Below are positions 34,188 to 45,773 of a stretch of DNA of 64,000 bases, in pieces. The number at the start of each line of letters is the position of its first letter. The first letter of the stretch is position 1. The translations under genes and the position numbers were made by a program. The notes beneath the pieces were generated by a model. The model saw only the letters and a list, made by a program, of their open reading frames with translations, searched no databases and was not told the origin of the DNA. The stretch comes from Gnomoniopsis sp. IMI 355080 (Eukaryota; Ascomycota; Sordariomycetes; Diaporthales; Gnomoniaceae): positions 1-64,000 of the forward strand of contig JAPEVC010000185.1 in the NCBI GenBank assembly GCA_027946555.1, in the 5' to 3' direction.

Positions 34188-35605
34188 ATACCCGCGCCGC
34201 GAATGGCCAGAATCGGAAATGAAGTAGAATAGGGGAACAGCGATATGATGGTAATCGAGGCACTGAGCAAATATATGTGGAGACGATTTGCGACAGTAAG
34301 GAGGGTTTTCTGCGGCAAAAGCATTGAGAGCAGATTATGTCGACTTGAGTCTTCATGTTGCATATACCAACGAGAGTGGATTAGGTCAAGAGATGCCTCG
34401 GCACCTCCTTCCAGCGCCTGTGCTATATGGATTTAATTGTGAATGTTTCGAGGACCACAGTAGAATTATACATTTTGAACTCGCACGCAGGCAGAGGAGT
34501 GGTCGCGTCGTCCTCGTTAAGCTGGGCAACGTCGCATGAGAAAGTGGGTGCGGATTACCACGCCAGCGATCCCTCCTACTAGGCAAAATTTCAATTTGTT
34601 GCGACAAGCTTCACATGGAACGATTGGAGGCAGGCTCGTAACGCCATGATTCTTCAAAGGCTGCCAACTTAGATGTTGAATCGCAGGCTTTTTTGGGCAA
34701 GATCTTGGCCCCGGGAGCTCATCAAAGCCAACATCGTTATGCGAAAATGAGATTGTCCAGACAGTCAAGGACATTGGCCGCCTGCGTATGTTTGCAGCTT
34801 ATTTCGTGGAGAACGTATCTGCGACGAGGACTTGGGATGAACGAAACCCAGTAATTACTTACTCTGTGGCTGACAAAACCGCAATGCTGGAGTCATCTTC
34901 GGCGGCGCAGTGAGTGGCCACGCGTCAGTACTCGTATGTAAGCGAGATCTTGGCAAAGCAAAGGCTTTACATAGTACAACATTATTCTGCCTAAATACAG
35001 CTTGCTGTTTCGAGCTCTAGGCTACCTACTATGTAGAAAGTGTCTGCGTTTATAACAAGTCAATGGCAGACTACTTTGGGTCAGTCCTATTCGAGAACTG
35101 TTTGGGATTTGTTTCTAGTAGGCGATAGAGCACAAAGCCGTAGGGTTGAAACGATATACGCTCACCCCAGCCACGCCCCGCTGCGTACTTACCCCTTGGC
35201 ACTTGCCGAGACAACCGACCTTCAGAGTAACTCACCCCGACCGTGAATGCAGTGAGCTGGCGCAGCTCCGACTGACGCGAGGTCTTCTGGGGTTCGTGAA
35301 TAAGGCAAGATTGCTTTATTCAACATCTTTCAACAGTCCCTCTCGGTTCAATCAACGTCAAATTCGCAATATTGAAGACAACACCGTTCTCCATCACGCT
35401 GCATCGCGATTGTACTTCGCACCTTGCACCACCACACACGAGGGAACTGAGACAGCCGACACGAAGGACAGATCGCGGCTAAGCATTTCGTCAGCTTCCC
35501 AACCATAATCTGTCTCCCTTCTTGGCAGACAAAGCTATCCCAAGGCTCGATTTCGGTCGCATCGACAGTAGACAAAGCCATTGCAAAAACAACAACACAG
35601 TCAAA
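34188..35605. other. Intergenic region
   Basis: About 1.4 kb between NTF2 and TVP18 with no supported gene. The 3' part (35300-35605) is A- and C-rich leader-like sequence. Confidence 0.5.
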
Positions 35606-36454
35606 ATGACGTTGAAGGAGGAATTCGCAACGAGGAACTTCAGTACGTGCCATGTCTCCACCAGCCATGCGATGATCGACATGGCCTGAGTACTGACTTT
35701 TGATTTTAGGTATCTACGGACAATGGTGAGCCCCCTCGGTCCTTCGACGCACTCGGTTCTGTCTCCCATCGACTTCATTCGTTTGGGAAGATGGACCTCC
35801 CTTGACGGGTAGTCCCGGGCCACTGCTCTCGCGACCGAAGCTGGCGAGTTCCAACGGTCAAACAAGAGCAGGGGAGCTACGGACGAAGAGAGCTGCAAAC
35901 GTGGGCCATGAGAGCTGACTATAGATGTGAATACAGGCTCGGAGTGTTGTCGATGATTCTAGGCTTTGCGCTCGGCATCGCAAATATCTTCACATTCAAC
36001 CTCGTCATTATCATCTTCTGCGCGCTGCTATTGTAAGGCCTGTCCTCAATTCGACACCATGTTTGCTCGAATTCCCTCTCACTGCAGACCGATATGTTCC
36101 CGACATCTGCCCCTCTTGCGCATGCGCATGCTGACTAGAACTTTGTTTCTCAGGGCCTCCGCATTGATCATCGTCTTCATTGAGATCCCCCTGCTTCTGC
36201 GCATCTGCCCGACATCGAGCACCTTCGATTCCTACGTGCGCAAGATCTCGACCAACTACATGCGCGCGGCCGCCTATGGCGTCATGGGCCTCGTCCAATG
36301 GCTCAGTATCATCGCCAAAGCGACGTCGCTCATTGCCGAGGCAATCGTGCTCACGGCTACGGCCCTGTGCTACCTCCTGGCTGCGGTCAAGCACCAACAA
36401 TTTGTTGGATCTAAGACGCTCGGAGGCGCGGGCGTGGCGCAGATGATTGTATGA
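35606..36454 (+). CDS. TVP18: Golgi membrane protein Tvp18
   Basis: A 149-aa integral membrane protein of late Golgi/Tlg2-containing vesicles, found across fungi. Exons: 35606-35642, 35710-35725 (a 16-nt microexon), 35937-36032, 36154-36454. Seen: MTLKEEFATRNF joined to SIYGQW through the microexon, then LGFALGIANIFTFN, a hydrophobic span ending IEIPLLLRICPTS, the conserved NYMRAAAYGVMGLVQWLS, and a last hydrophobic span. These blocks and the length match Tvp18. The microexon is required to keep IYGQW, which is conserved in the family. The second intron (211 bp) is longer than its neighbours. Confidence 0.93.
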
Positions 36455-39348
36455 TCGGGGCATTGGGGACCAGGAAAAGGATGGCGATCCTGGAGTGGCA
36501 GAGCACTGGAGAGCATGATGGGGACAAGCTGTCTCAGCGACTGGGATAGCATGTTGCCACTTGGGATGTTGACTTGGAGTTGTGCATCACGAGTGTGGAA
36601 AGTGAGTCGTGAAGGGTGAAAAACTGTTAGGGAATCTGCTTGACGGAAGGGTCTTTTTCTGGTGTCCTGAGCAACTTGTAGTGCGCACGAAAGCAAGAAG
36701 GACAATGAGCTGGCCTTGTGATGATCAGAGGGGACCCTTTGTTGCGGGCAGGAATTGCGAAGCCAACAGGTCCGGTGCATGGCGTCAATTATGGATTTTC
36801 GATACCGGCAGTGTCTTCTTTTATTCTTTACTAGCTCGATCAATTGCTGAAGGAGGAGTGCTCCTCCTTCATTTGACAAAGGTTTCCACTTTGCGACGTG
36901 CATGGTTCCTATCTGCGGGCTGCTTTGCAGCGTTTGCACGTTATACTGTACAAGCCCTTGTCCAAAGCCGGACTGCGGACATGATGCATGATCAAGTAGA
37001 GATATCGAGATGTGGCATCAAGTAGATGTGTGGCAGAGTTCAACACCTAATATGAATCTAGTATAGTCGTCTGATGTCTGAAGCCGTTGTAGACTAAGCA
37101 CGTGAGCCTTGTCCCTCTTGGAGATCTGCCCGATCCAAGAGGTGTGGTTATTTGAGGAGGACTGGGACTGATGTCAAGGCGTTGCTCAAGCCGACAGATA
37201 TGTGTGGAACGACAGCAAAAAACACGTACAAATTGTCGGACGCGCATCATGACGGCGTGGCGCAGTGGTCTTCTCTATCTGCCAGCTAACCCCGGGCAAC
37301 AGACATGCTTTGCTGTAATACTGCCGCTGTGACCGGATGGCCCAACTTGGAACCGGGTGAGATCACACAGGGGCCATTTTTTACGTAAAGTTCTAGATCA
37401 CAAGCAGTGCTGAAGGTGCACCGGGCCCCAAGATGGAAGATCGGCAACGGCAGTAAGTATGGCGTCCTACCAGTGGGACTAGCGGACTATGGATTGCACG
37501 ATAGACTCGCTGGAATATTGACGTGTGGTTGAGGCACATGGAAGCCCATGGGCGGTCAGTCAGGCGGTATTGACAAACACTGACTCTCATTGGAACGATG
37601 GGTGGCAGCTTGAATCTGAAGTGCATGCATTAGGCTTTTTTTTGTGTTCTTTTGCTCCGGGACTTTTAGAAAGTAGATACATTGGCCAGTCATACATTAG
37701 ATGCTGAAGGTACCAGACCTTTGAAAGGCGTGATACTAAGCCGTGATTCTAGACCGATCAAGTCAGGGGTTGCTGCGTAGGCCTGTACCAAGGATTTCGG
37801 GCGTTGGCAAGATCTGGGCTCACAAGTGAAGCCCGTCCAACAGGTGGGATGGGTGATCGAAGGTGAACCATGATGGTGGGGTTGAGCTTGACTGTGGGGC
37901 CCAGCGACACATAGCGTATCATGCATGCTGGTTTTGTACTTGACGCCATCGTGTCGTTAGAGCTGTATGTCAAGATCGAAACCGCACGTTTGCAATTGGA
38001 TACAACGCTGTTGACAGATTCATGTTTTGCGGGCCAGCAATACCACCCAAGCACTATGTGTATGGACTGCGTAGTATTGTCATGACCGTTGACTCTTGAG
38101 GCAGAGTCCGTTAGGTAGGAGTTGGAGAGTCCGGAGCAGACAGCACGGTTGGAGAACTTGGCAACGCTATCCACTTTCGCAGCGGGAGGGGGGGAAAAAA
38201 GCTCTCAACTCGATTCAGTAATGAGACGGTAGCCAGTACTTTGACCAAGCGGAACGAATTGGCATGAGCGGAGGTCACTCGACCTGGGCTAGACGGCGCC
38301 CTCGACTGTTGGCCCTACTGCGGTACATAGTAGACCTGGTGCAGGCATGGTGCAAAGAAGATCCCTGCTTCTGTGGGGAACTCCCAGCTCACGCAATGAC
38401 GAATAACCTGGCAGCCATTTGCTAGTCCTCTTCAACTATAAACCGCTTGGGTTGCCCGCCCGTTCATCGTCAATGTTGGGGTGACTGTCGTGCTGTTTGT
38501 TTTGTGTTTCCATTCTGGTGTTGTCACGCAGTTGTCTCGATATAGCTACACGTCCGACTGTCAATCCCCTTGCCACTCAACCACAGACGACTTCAACTAA
38601 AGACCATTCCCTTCTCCCAGGGCTTTGGACCATCCAGACATACCTACCTAGGTACACGAGGTGAGTGCCGTTGCAAGCCGAGCTCCCAACAACACAACCA
38701 GATGCACCAGTGACTACAGGTTGCAACACTTTTCGCTGTGGGACGGGTGCCCTCTTCTCCTCCCATGTGCCTTCCAAATCACAAAATCAACTTTTCGGGG
38801 GGCATTGGGCCTCGTCGAGGTTGACCGCTCCCGTCTTATCTGCAGGACCGGGCCCGCGTTGTCGGGGGGAAAATACGAACGCGGCCAGAGGTCGAACCGA
38901 GCTTTGGGTCCCTCACCGGCGCCTCCGTGGCCCGTCCTTAGAGTTTGAAGCCATCTTTTCGAGGGTGCTTCTTTGTGTGTCATCCTGGCCCGCTCACTAC
39001 CTGGGTACTTAGCCAGAGTTCAGACGTGCTGGCGTCTTGCTTGTGCCTTTGTCAGTCGGGAGGACCTGACCGTTGACGTCGACTGCCCTGGCTAGTTGTC
39101 CTGGCTGCCTTGGCCCCCTGTCTTCGTCCTCGCTGCCATTCGTCACCTGTCTTCCACACCTCCCAACACTGAATTCATCGCTCTTCACATCATAGGAGCA
39201 AAAGGCTCACTGTATTGTGTACTTCCAGGCGAACTGACAGTCTTCATTTCCAGAAGCTCATATCTAGCCCCACCAGCAGATCATCCGTCGGAAGGCGACC
39301 AATTGCATCCATTACAGCATTGGTATCTCTATACTGTACATCATCAAA
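36455..39348. other. Intergenic region, no supported gene
   Basis: About 2.9 kb. ORFs on both strands are short and without motifs. A tRNA A-box-like string (TGGCGCAGTGG) at 37258 has no matching B box. The stretch from about 38560 on is probably the promoter and leader of the Aim21-like gene, and includes a TACCTAGGTA palindrome. Confidence 0.45.
38645..38654. repeat. TACCTAGGTA palindrome, copy 6
   Basis: Perfect copy preceded by another TACC (TACCTACCTAGGTA), about 700 bases upstream of the Aim21-like start codon. Confidence 0.85.
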
Positions 39349-42199
39349 ATGTCTTCCGCAGCAACACAACAACCTCCCGTCATCCCTCCTCGACCCAACA
39401 GGAATGGGCAGGATCGTGACCACCTCCAACCAGAGGGAGCCATGCCCAAGGTGCCTCCACGACCTGTTAGGCGTGGCGTCTCGCCCAATCCGGACCGATA
39501 TGCCCCCTCGCCCTTGAGCGGCGGCATTCCCTCAAAAAAGGACAGATCAAACTCCCACGGCGACCCGATTGATCGATCCAAGAGCGTCGAGCTCCCCGCT
39601 GTCGTCGGAGAGGAGGGTATGGAGTATGCGGCCTTGGAAGAACAGCTCTCCTCTCGAGAACCGAGTACCTCGCCTACACAGACTCGTACTATTGGCGACA
39701 ACCTCAAGATTCACGCTCCCAAGGCCGCTCTGCCTGCCCAGAGTGCCAAGCAGCGTATAATGCAGGTCACGAGGACTGATTCGGACAAGGCAGCATCGTT
39801 TGGGATTGGCAAGCCGAGTACTGAAGTCCCTTCTCCCTCGAACGTCAGTCTGAAGAAAAAGGCTAGTACCGCTAGCCAGCTGTCACAGAGCGAGATTGAG
39901 GACGAGGAGCGTGGCATCCCCGAGATTGGCGTGCATGTTCCCCTGTTGGCTCATGCTGGCGATGTCCAGGCCCCATCTCCTGCTCCTGGCGCCTCCACTG
40001 ACGCCTCAAAAAAGAACCACAAGAGGAAGTCCAGCTCGCGCGGTCTTCCACCTGGGAGTTACGGCCTGCACGGGCACAATGTTGTGGCCGAGGACAAGCT
40101 CGAGAAAGAGTACTACAAAAAACACCCCGAACTGCTGAAATTAGAACACCACGTATACCAGCACGACCGCGCGACCGATTTCTCGATGAGCCGTGAGGTC
40201 TTGGATAAGATGGTGAGGGAATCGGAGCTCAATGGTCAAGGGCTTGGTAAGTACAAGCCAGGGTCGGCTTCCGATACCCTCGGTGATTCTCTAACCAGAA
40301 ATTCAGGCACGAGCGATCACGCCGGAACCCCGAGCGAGCAGGCAGCGTGGGCGGCCTATAGCGAGGTTGCTTCGAGGCCGCATTCGACCAAGCCCTCGGG
40401 AAGCTCGCCGACGAAGGATGGGTCTGACCCGGACGTGATCGTCGTCGATGAACCTAATCACAGAAGGAGCGTCTTGTTTAGTGACGAGGCCATCCCGGCC
40501 CCGCCACAAGATGAGCCCGAGAACGACTACCGCGCACCTATTCTGGCTGAGGACGAGGTCAGAAAAAACACCCCAAGGTTCGATCAGGCCCCAGCTGTTG
40601 AACTCTCCCGGGAGCGGCGTGGAAGTGACTACGAGATGGAGCCGCCTCGCAGTCGACCCACCAGCCGTCCGGCGAGTTTGTACAAAGTGGACTCCTCTGA
40701 TATGCGCTCGACACCCCTGGAGGATGTAATAGAGTACGAGCCTCTGTTCCCTGAGGATGAGGAAGACACCAGCGGGAAGGATCTTACAGCTGCCCAAATT
40801 AAGGAGTTGAAGCAGCGATTTCCCAGCCGTGACATCTGGGAGGATGCACCTAATAGTGTGCACCACACCGCTGAGGTCAACACACCCGAGCCGGAGGAGG
40901 AGCTCAAAAAGGTTCCCTCACGCGACCAGACGGAGACGCCAGCCCATGCGTTCGCCAGGAAACAAGAGGAGCTGGCCGAGAAGGAGGGAACGCATCCCGA
41001 TGCATTCCTTTGGCGCACACAAAAGCCAAGCTACATCTCCCACCAGCCGCGTCTGTCCCAAGATAAGGGCTTATGGGGCCAGCATGATGCGAGACAGCGT
41101 CAAGAGTTGAGTCGGCCCAACTCCACGCAGCATCGATTCCCAAGCCGCGATGTCTGGGAGGACACACCCGATAGCTTAAGACTGGAGACAACTGTCTCTG
41201 GCCCACAGATGGAGCAGGCTTCGCCTGTCGACAAGAAGCCTCAGGTCCCTGAACGACCTCAAAGACAATCTTCGCTGAATAAAGAAAAACCTGTCATTCC
41301 AGAGCGGCCAAAGCCTAAATCCCAGGAGGAAAGCTCCGCCAAGCCTGTCATTCCGGACCGTCCTAAGCCACAGGTTCCAGCCCGGCCTGCTAAGGCTTCG
41401 GGTGATGCTGCAGCTCCGAAAGCCAAACCGGCCGTGCCAGCTAGGCCGGCCGGTAGCAAGATTGCCGCTCTGCAAGCCGGCTTCATGGCCGATCTCAATA
41501 AGAAGCTCGGCTTGGGTCCTCAGGCACCCAAATCTGAAGAGGAGGAAGCTAAGACGGAGGAGGCTGTCGAGGAGCCCAAAGAGAAGGCGCCACTGTCCGA
41601 CACACGGAGGGGAAGGGCTCGTGGCCCTCAGCGTAGGGCGCCGACTGCTGCCGCACCGCCGACATCGAAACCCGCCGATGTGCAGAAGCCGAAGTTGAGT
41701 TTCAGTACGACGGTAACAGTCTGGTCGCTCGATCCCGAGGCAGATGAGTTGATCATAGATGAGACCGAGCTGTCGGAGTCAAAACCCGACGAGGCTGCGG
41801 TCGGCACTATTCAGCAAGAGGAGTCTGGCGAGGATAAGGGCGCTGCAGTCTCAAAGGATGTTACTGAAAAGGTCGAGCCTGAAGTAGAGCCGGAGACTGA
41901 GGCTGAAGCTAGGGCAGAAGAAGCTAAGGTCGCCCAAGAGATCGACGATGCTGAGAGGTCATTGGACAAGGAGGATGAGGAGAAGGTTGGCGACAAGGAA
42001 TCCCATCCTGTGGAAACCAAGACCCAAACCCTGGCAACGAGTAAGTTCATCCCCGACAGATCGTACTACATATGACCAAAGCTGATATGATACCAAAGAC
42101 ACGGCCGGCGATACACTGGTGGAGGCCACAGTACAAGAGGACAAGACAACGTCCAAGGTCGAGCCGACAGACGTGGAAACGAATCTTGTCGAAGACTAA
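39349..42199 (+). CDS. AIM21: Aim21-like proline-rich actin-patch protein
   Basis: A 930-aa, almost wholly disordered protein from exons 39349-42040 and 42099-42199. The second exon supplies the true acidic C-terminus (...VETNLVED); without splicing the frame would stop at 42075. Seen: PxxP-rich motifs suited to SH3 domains (PPVIPPRPNR, MPKVPPRPVRR, several PERPKP/PDRPKPQVPARP copies), Ser/Thr-rich linkers, two near-identical blocks FPSRDIWEDAPNS and FPSRDVWEDTPDS (near residues 490 and 595), and a Glu-rich tail. Known: yeast Aim21 is a cortical actin-patch protein that binds SH3 partners and controls barbed-end assembly; loss affects mitochondrial inheritance. Assignment rests on the MPKVPPRPVRR-type N-terminus and overall composition. 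Confidence 0.82.
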
Positions 42200-42951
42200 C
42201 AACACCAGCTTTGAGTATTCATACATGCCGTCTCTGACCGAAATAGTTGCGCATGGCAAACAGAAACACGGCCATAAGCGAGCGCGGGTGGAACGAGGAT
42301 TGCAAAACTGCTCTGGGACAACAAGATGAACAGCAGCATGCTTACCTACCCATCTTAGATAGCCCTTCTTGCATGTATTGTCTTGACTCTAACCAACTAT
42401 GGTTCGATTTCTTCTCTAGCAAACGGAAAGGCCAAAAAAAAAAAAAAAAAAAAGAGCGTTGTTATATTTTGTTCCTCTCTCGACGTGTTTCACTTAATCG
42501 TGAAATGCCGAGAGGCGATATCAAAAGACTTGCTACACCTCAACTTGTCGACTGCTAACGAAACCTTGAAATAAGCAAAGGTAGACATCAACGTGGACCG
42601 GGGATGGAGAGTTCGGTCTTCCAGATCTGTATCACACCATCCATTTTATACTCGCCTCATTCACCATGTCATGATCTCTTTTACTGTGTATGGTTTAAAC
42701 AGTATGTTATTTAAGATTTATGCAACTCGTATCATCATACCCAAGACCTTCACCCAGAACCGTAGCATACCAAATCATGCTAAACCATTCCCTTATCCAT
42801 CCTGTTGCTCTTGTAGAATGCTCTCTAATCCAGAAAACGAAAACCCCATGCATCCATCCGAGGTAATGCAACAAAGGAAAGAAGATTTCGTACAGCCGCC
42901 CACAGCCAGTATTGGTACAGCCCATCCCCATCTCCATCCCCATCCCTGCTC
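42200..42951. other. Intergenic region between converging genes
   Basis: About 750 bases between the stop codons of the Aim21-like gene and MCM10. It contains a 20-base A run and no supported gene. Confidence 0.6.
42434..42453 (+). repeat. Run of 20 adenines
   Basis: Uninterrupted A20 about 235 bases after the Aim21-like stop codon. It may be a simple homopolymer or a trace of a retroposed poly-A tail; no target duplication is evident. Confidence 0.85.
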
Positions 42952-45773
42952 TCACCTAACCACTACCAACTCTTCCATATCCTCATCCTCATCATCCAAC
43001 ACCACCTCCCGCCTCGATCGGACGTGTCTATCTCCCTGCGGTGGTAGACTTTCCCTCCCCGCCTCGCGGATACCCTTGTCCGTCACAAAGCGCGTCTTCT
43101 TACGCACGGGACTACGGTCCTTGTCGCGCAGCGCGCTCGTCGTCGTCGTCGCCGTGCTGCCGCTGCTCGTGCTGTCTTTTTTGGCGTGCAGTCCAAGCTT
43201 CAGCTGGTTCAGATTCAAGTTGAGCTTCTCGCCGTCGCGCATGCGGCCCAGCTTGTCCTTGAGCGTCGTGCCCCACCCATAGGTGCGCGACGAGCTCGAC
43301 GAGGCACCGTTGCTGGCGCCCGCACCACGTGAAGAGGTGGACGCGGTTGTTGTTGTCGTCTTGCGGCCCTGCAGTGGCGCGTATGCGCCATCGAAGCTAT
43401 TGCTGTTGGAGCTGTCCTGGCGCTTACGCTTGATGGGGGATAGGGAGATATTGTTGGCGTCGAACCCGCGCGGGGCGAGCAATCCTAGCGAGGCTGCGTC
43501 GGTTTTGCGCTCTGGGTCGTCCTGCTGGTGGTGGTGCGTGCCGGGCAGGGGAATGCGCGGGACGACGGGACTGAAGCGCGCGGCGGTGGGCGGCGCCATG
43601 GCCGTGGTACGGTTGGGCCTCCCGTTGCCGAAGCGTGATGTGCGCGTGGCCGTGGTGGTGGACGCGCGCGAGGTCGAGGGCTCCGTGGTGGACGTGAGGC
43701 GCATGTACTCGCCGCCCATGCCCCCGCCGCCCATCTCGCCTAGTCGTTTGGCAATGTCCCGCTCTTTTTCCTTTGCTAGGAGTCTCCGCTTCAAACCCTC
43801 GGCCCGCTCTCGCGTCTCGGCAAATTCCTCTGCCTCTTGGTTCATGTTGCCGCCACGGCTGACGAAGTAGCGGCTGCGCGTCTCCCAGTCCAACTTGCCG
43901 TGTGACTCTGCGACTTTTTCACGACGCTCGGCGGCCTCTTTTTGCTCGCGGGATTGGTAGCGTGACTGCTTACTACGCTTGTAGTCGACGCCCTCCTTTC
44001 CGAAGCCAGTGCCGCTGTTGAGTTCGTTGCGCGCACCGCGGACGCGTGCAAGCGCCGTGTTGGTGTGGAACTCGCAGTGCTCTGTGCGGCGCGCATTGAC
44101 CCAGGAGCTGCACAGCTTGCCATCCGCCTTGACAGATTTGCAGTAACCCAGGTCGCGCGCGACGCCAATTTCAAGAATTGTGTCGGCGTCGGAGTTGATG
44201 GTCAGGCTGAAGCGGCCAGTGTCCGCTTTGCCGGGCGGGGGCGGCATGATATCTGGGTTGAGGATGGCGACTACTGTGCCAGTAGACAACTTCCAGAAGC
44301 GCTCGAAGCCTGTGTTGAAGAGAAAGAGGTCGATTTCGTACTCCAGGTCGACGAGGGTGATGACCATGTACTTGCCTCGGTCTGATTGCTTCATCTTGCC
44401 TGTTTCGGCATCGTATTGTGGTTTGTGGTGCCGAGGGTCGGATTTGGAAGCTACCACAGCGAAGACAACACTATCGATCACATCGTCTGGAAGGGACCAG
44501 TCCGGGGCTTTGACTTGACGAAGGAGGTCCTTGATGGAGTAGGCAGTCTTGCCGGAGATAGCACGTGCAACGACTTGATGTGGGAGGATGCGTTTGTTCA
44601 GGTGGAAACAAGAGTATGGCTCGAACGAGGGAGATGAGGACGGTTGGTGCGGTTCAGACGCTGTAGACGTGAAAGAGTCCTGTGGCTGAGAAGTATCGGG
44701 AGATTCCTGCCCTGATCTGCTGGCTCCTGGAAAAGGAGATGCCCGCGCGTTAGATATTGTATTGCTTCGTTTTAAAGGCCCGGCTTTGGACATGTCGACT
44801 GGTGCTTTGCGCAATATCTCTTCTCTGGTGTATTCTCGCTCCATGGGTGACGGCTCGTCCATAATATCCGTGGCATTTGTTTTGTAGTCTTCCATCTCCT
44901 GCCGACCCACGTTGAAAGCCGTGCTCCGTGACCTGGCGGCGCGGGTCCTCTTTTCCTCCCGGGCGGTTTCCTCTTCCCGCGCGGCCTTCAATCTCTCACT
45001 AAAACTCGGTGGCTTCTGTTTCTCGTCAAATGACCTCGATGTGCGTAAATACCCTCCTCCATGTGAACCAGCCGTGTCATCCGACGATTTCCTCAGACTT
45101 GGTGCTCTTTTCAATGAAATATCCTTGCCCGTTAAGCCTTTGTCGATTCCAAGCAGTATCCGACTGGGCGATGTCTGAGAGGGTGGTGGCTGAACCTTCC
45201 TCACAGGCGAAGCGGGGACTTCGACTGGTGCAGGTGGTTGCGATCTGGGCCGTGTTGTTGCTGGGTCGGTTCTTCTGATCTCTTTTATTCTATGCGCGGG
45301 CGGGGCCATGGAGGCCGAGCCAGGTCTTGTATTCCTGTCATTGTCGCCGTCTGAAGTCTGACTGGTGAAGGAACCTTGGGGTGCACCGGCCGCCCTGGCT
45401 TTTTCCTTTCTCAATTTCTTGAGCCTCAATTGTGCCTGTATCTCCTCCAGTTTCAGCTGTAGGGTTTCCTCGTCATCCTCCTCGTCGACATCCATTGGGT
45501 CTCCCAGCATCATGTTGGAGGCTCGCGAGGCAAGGTCTCCGGAGACAGTCCTAGGTTTCAGAGGCGATGGAGATGAGGAGCGCCGCGCAAGCATCTGTCC
45601 GTATCGTTTGCGACCAGTAGGTGTACCGAGCATGGCTTCTCTAGGGGAGCGCGGTGGCCATTGTTGCTCGAGGCCTGCTGCTGCTGTGTCTACGTCGTGG
45701 GTCAGCCGAAAGGAAGGAGAAAGAGAATTGAGTCAAGCTCGGAAAGAGGGTCAAGGACTCACTTGTCGACATT
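42952..45773 (-). CDS. MCM10: Minichromosome maintenance protein 10
   Basis: A 915-aa replication-initiation factor that binds Mcm2-7 and DNA polymerase alpha. On the minus strand, a 10-nt first exon (45773-45764) is followed by a 74-bp intron and a long exon 45689-42952. Seen: an N-terminal QQWPPRSPREAML, then a coiled-coil-like segment near residues 75-105, long basic disordered stretches, and the conserved OB-fold from about residue 362 (SCFHLNKRIL). The CCCH zinc finger has Cys520, Cys530, Cys542 and His545, and the GFERFWKL block lies inside the OB-fold. The C-terminal 350 residues are basic and low complexity and end in an acidic patch. Without the tiny first exon the frame would begin at an internal Met and lose WPPRSP, which I recall as conserved in fungal Mcm10. 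Confidence 0.93.

Noticed and set aside
37256..37330. Possible tRNA or tRNA-derived SINE
   Set aside because: TGGCGCAGTGG matches an A box, but no GGTTCGAnnCC B box or cloverleaf follows.
43283..43870. 195-codon plus-strand frame
   Set aside because: Antisense shadow of the basic C-terminal region of MCM10, with low-complexity composition only.
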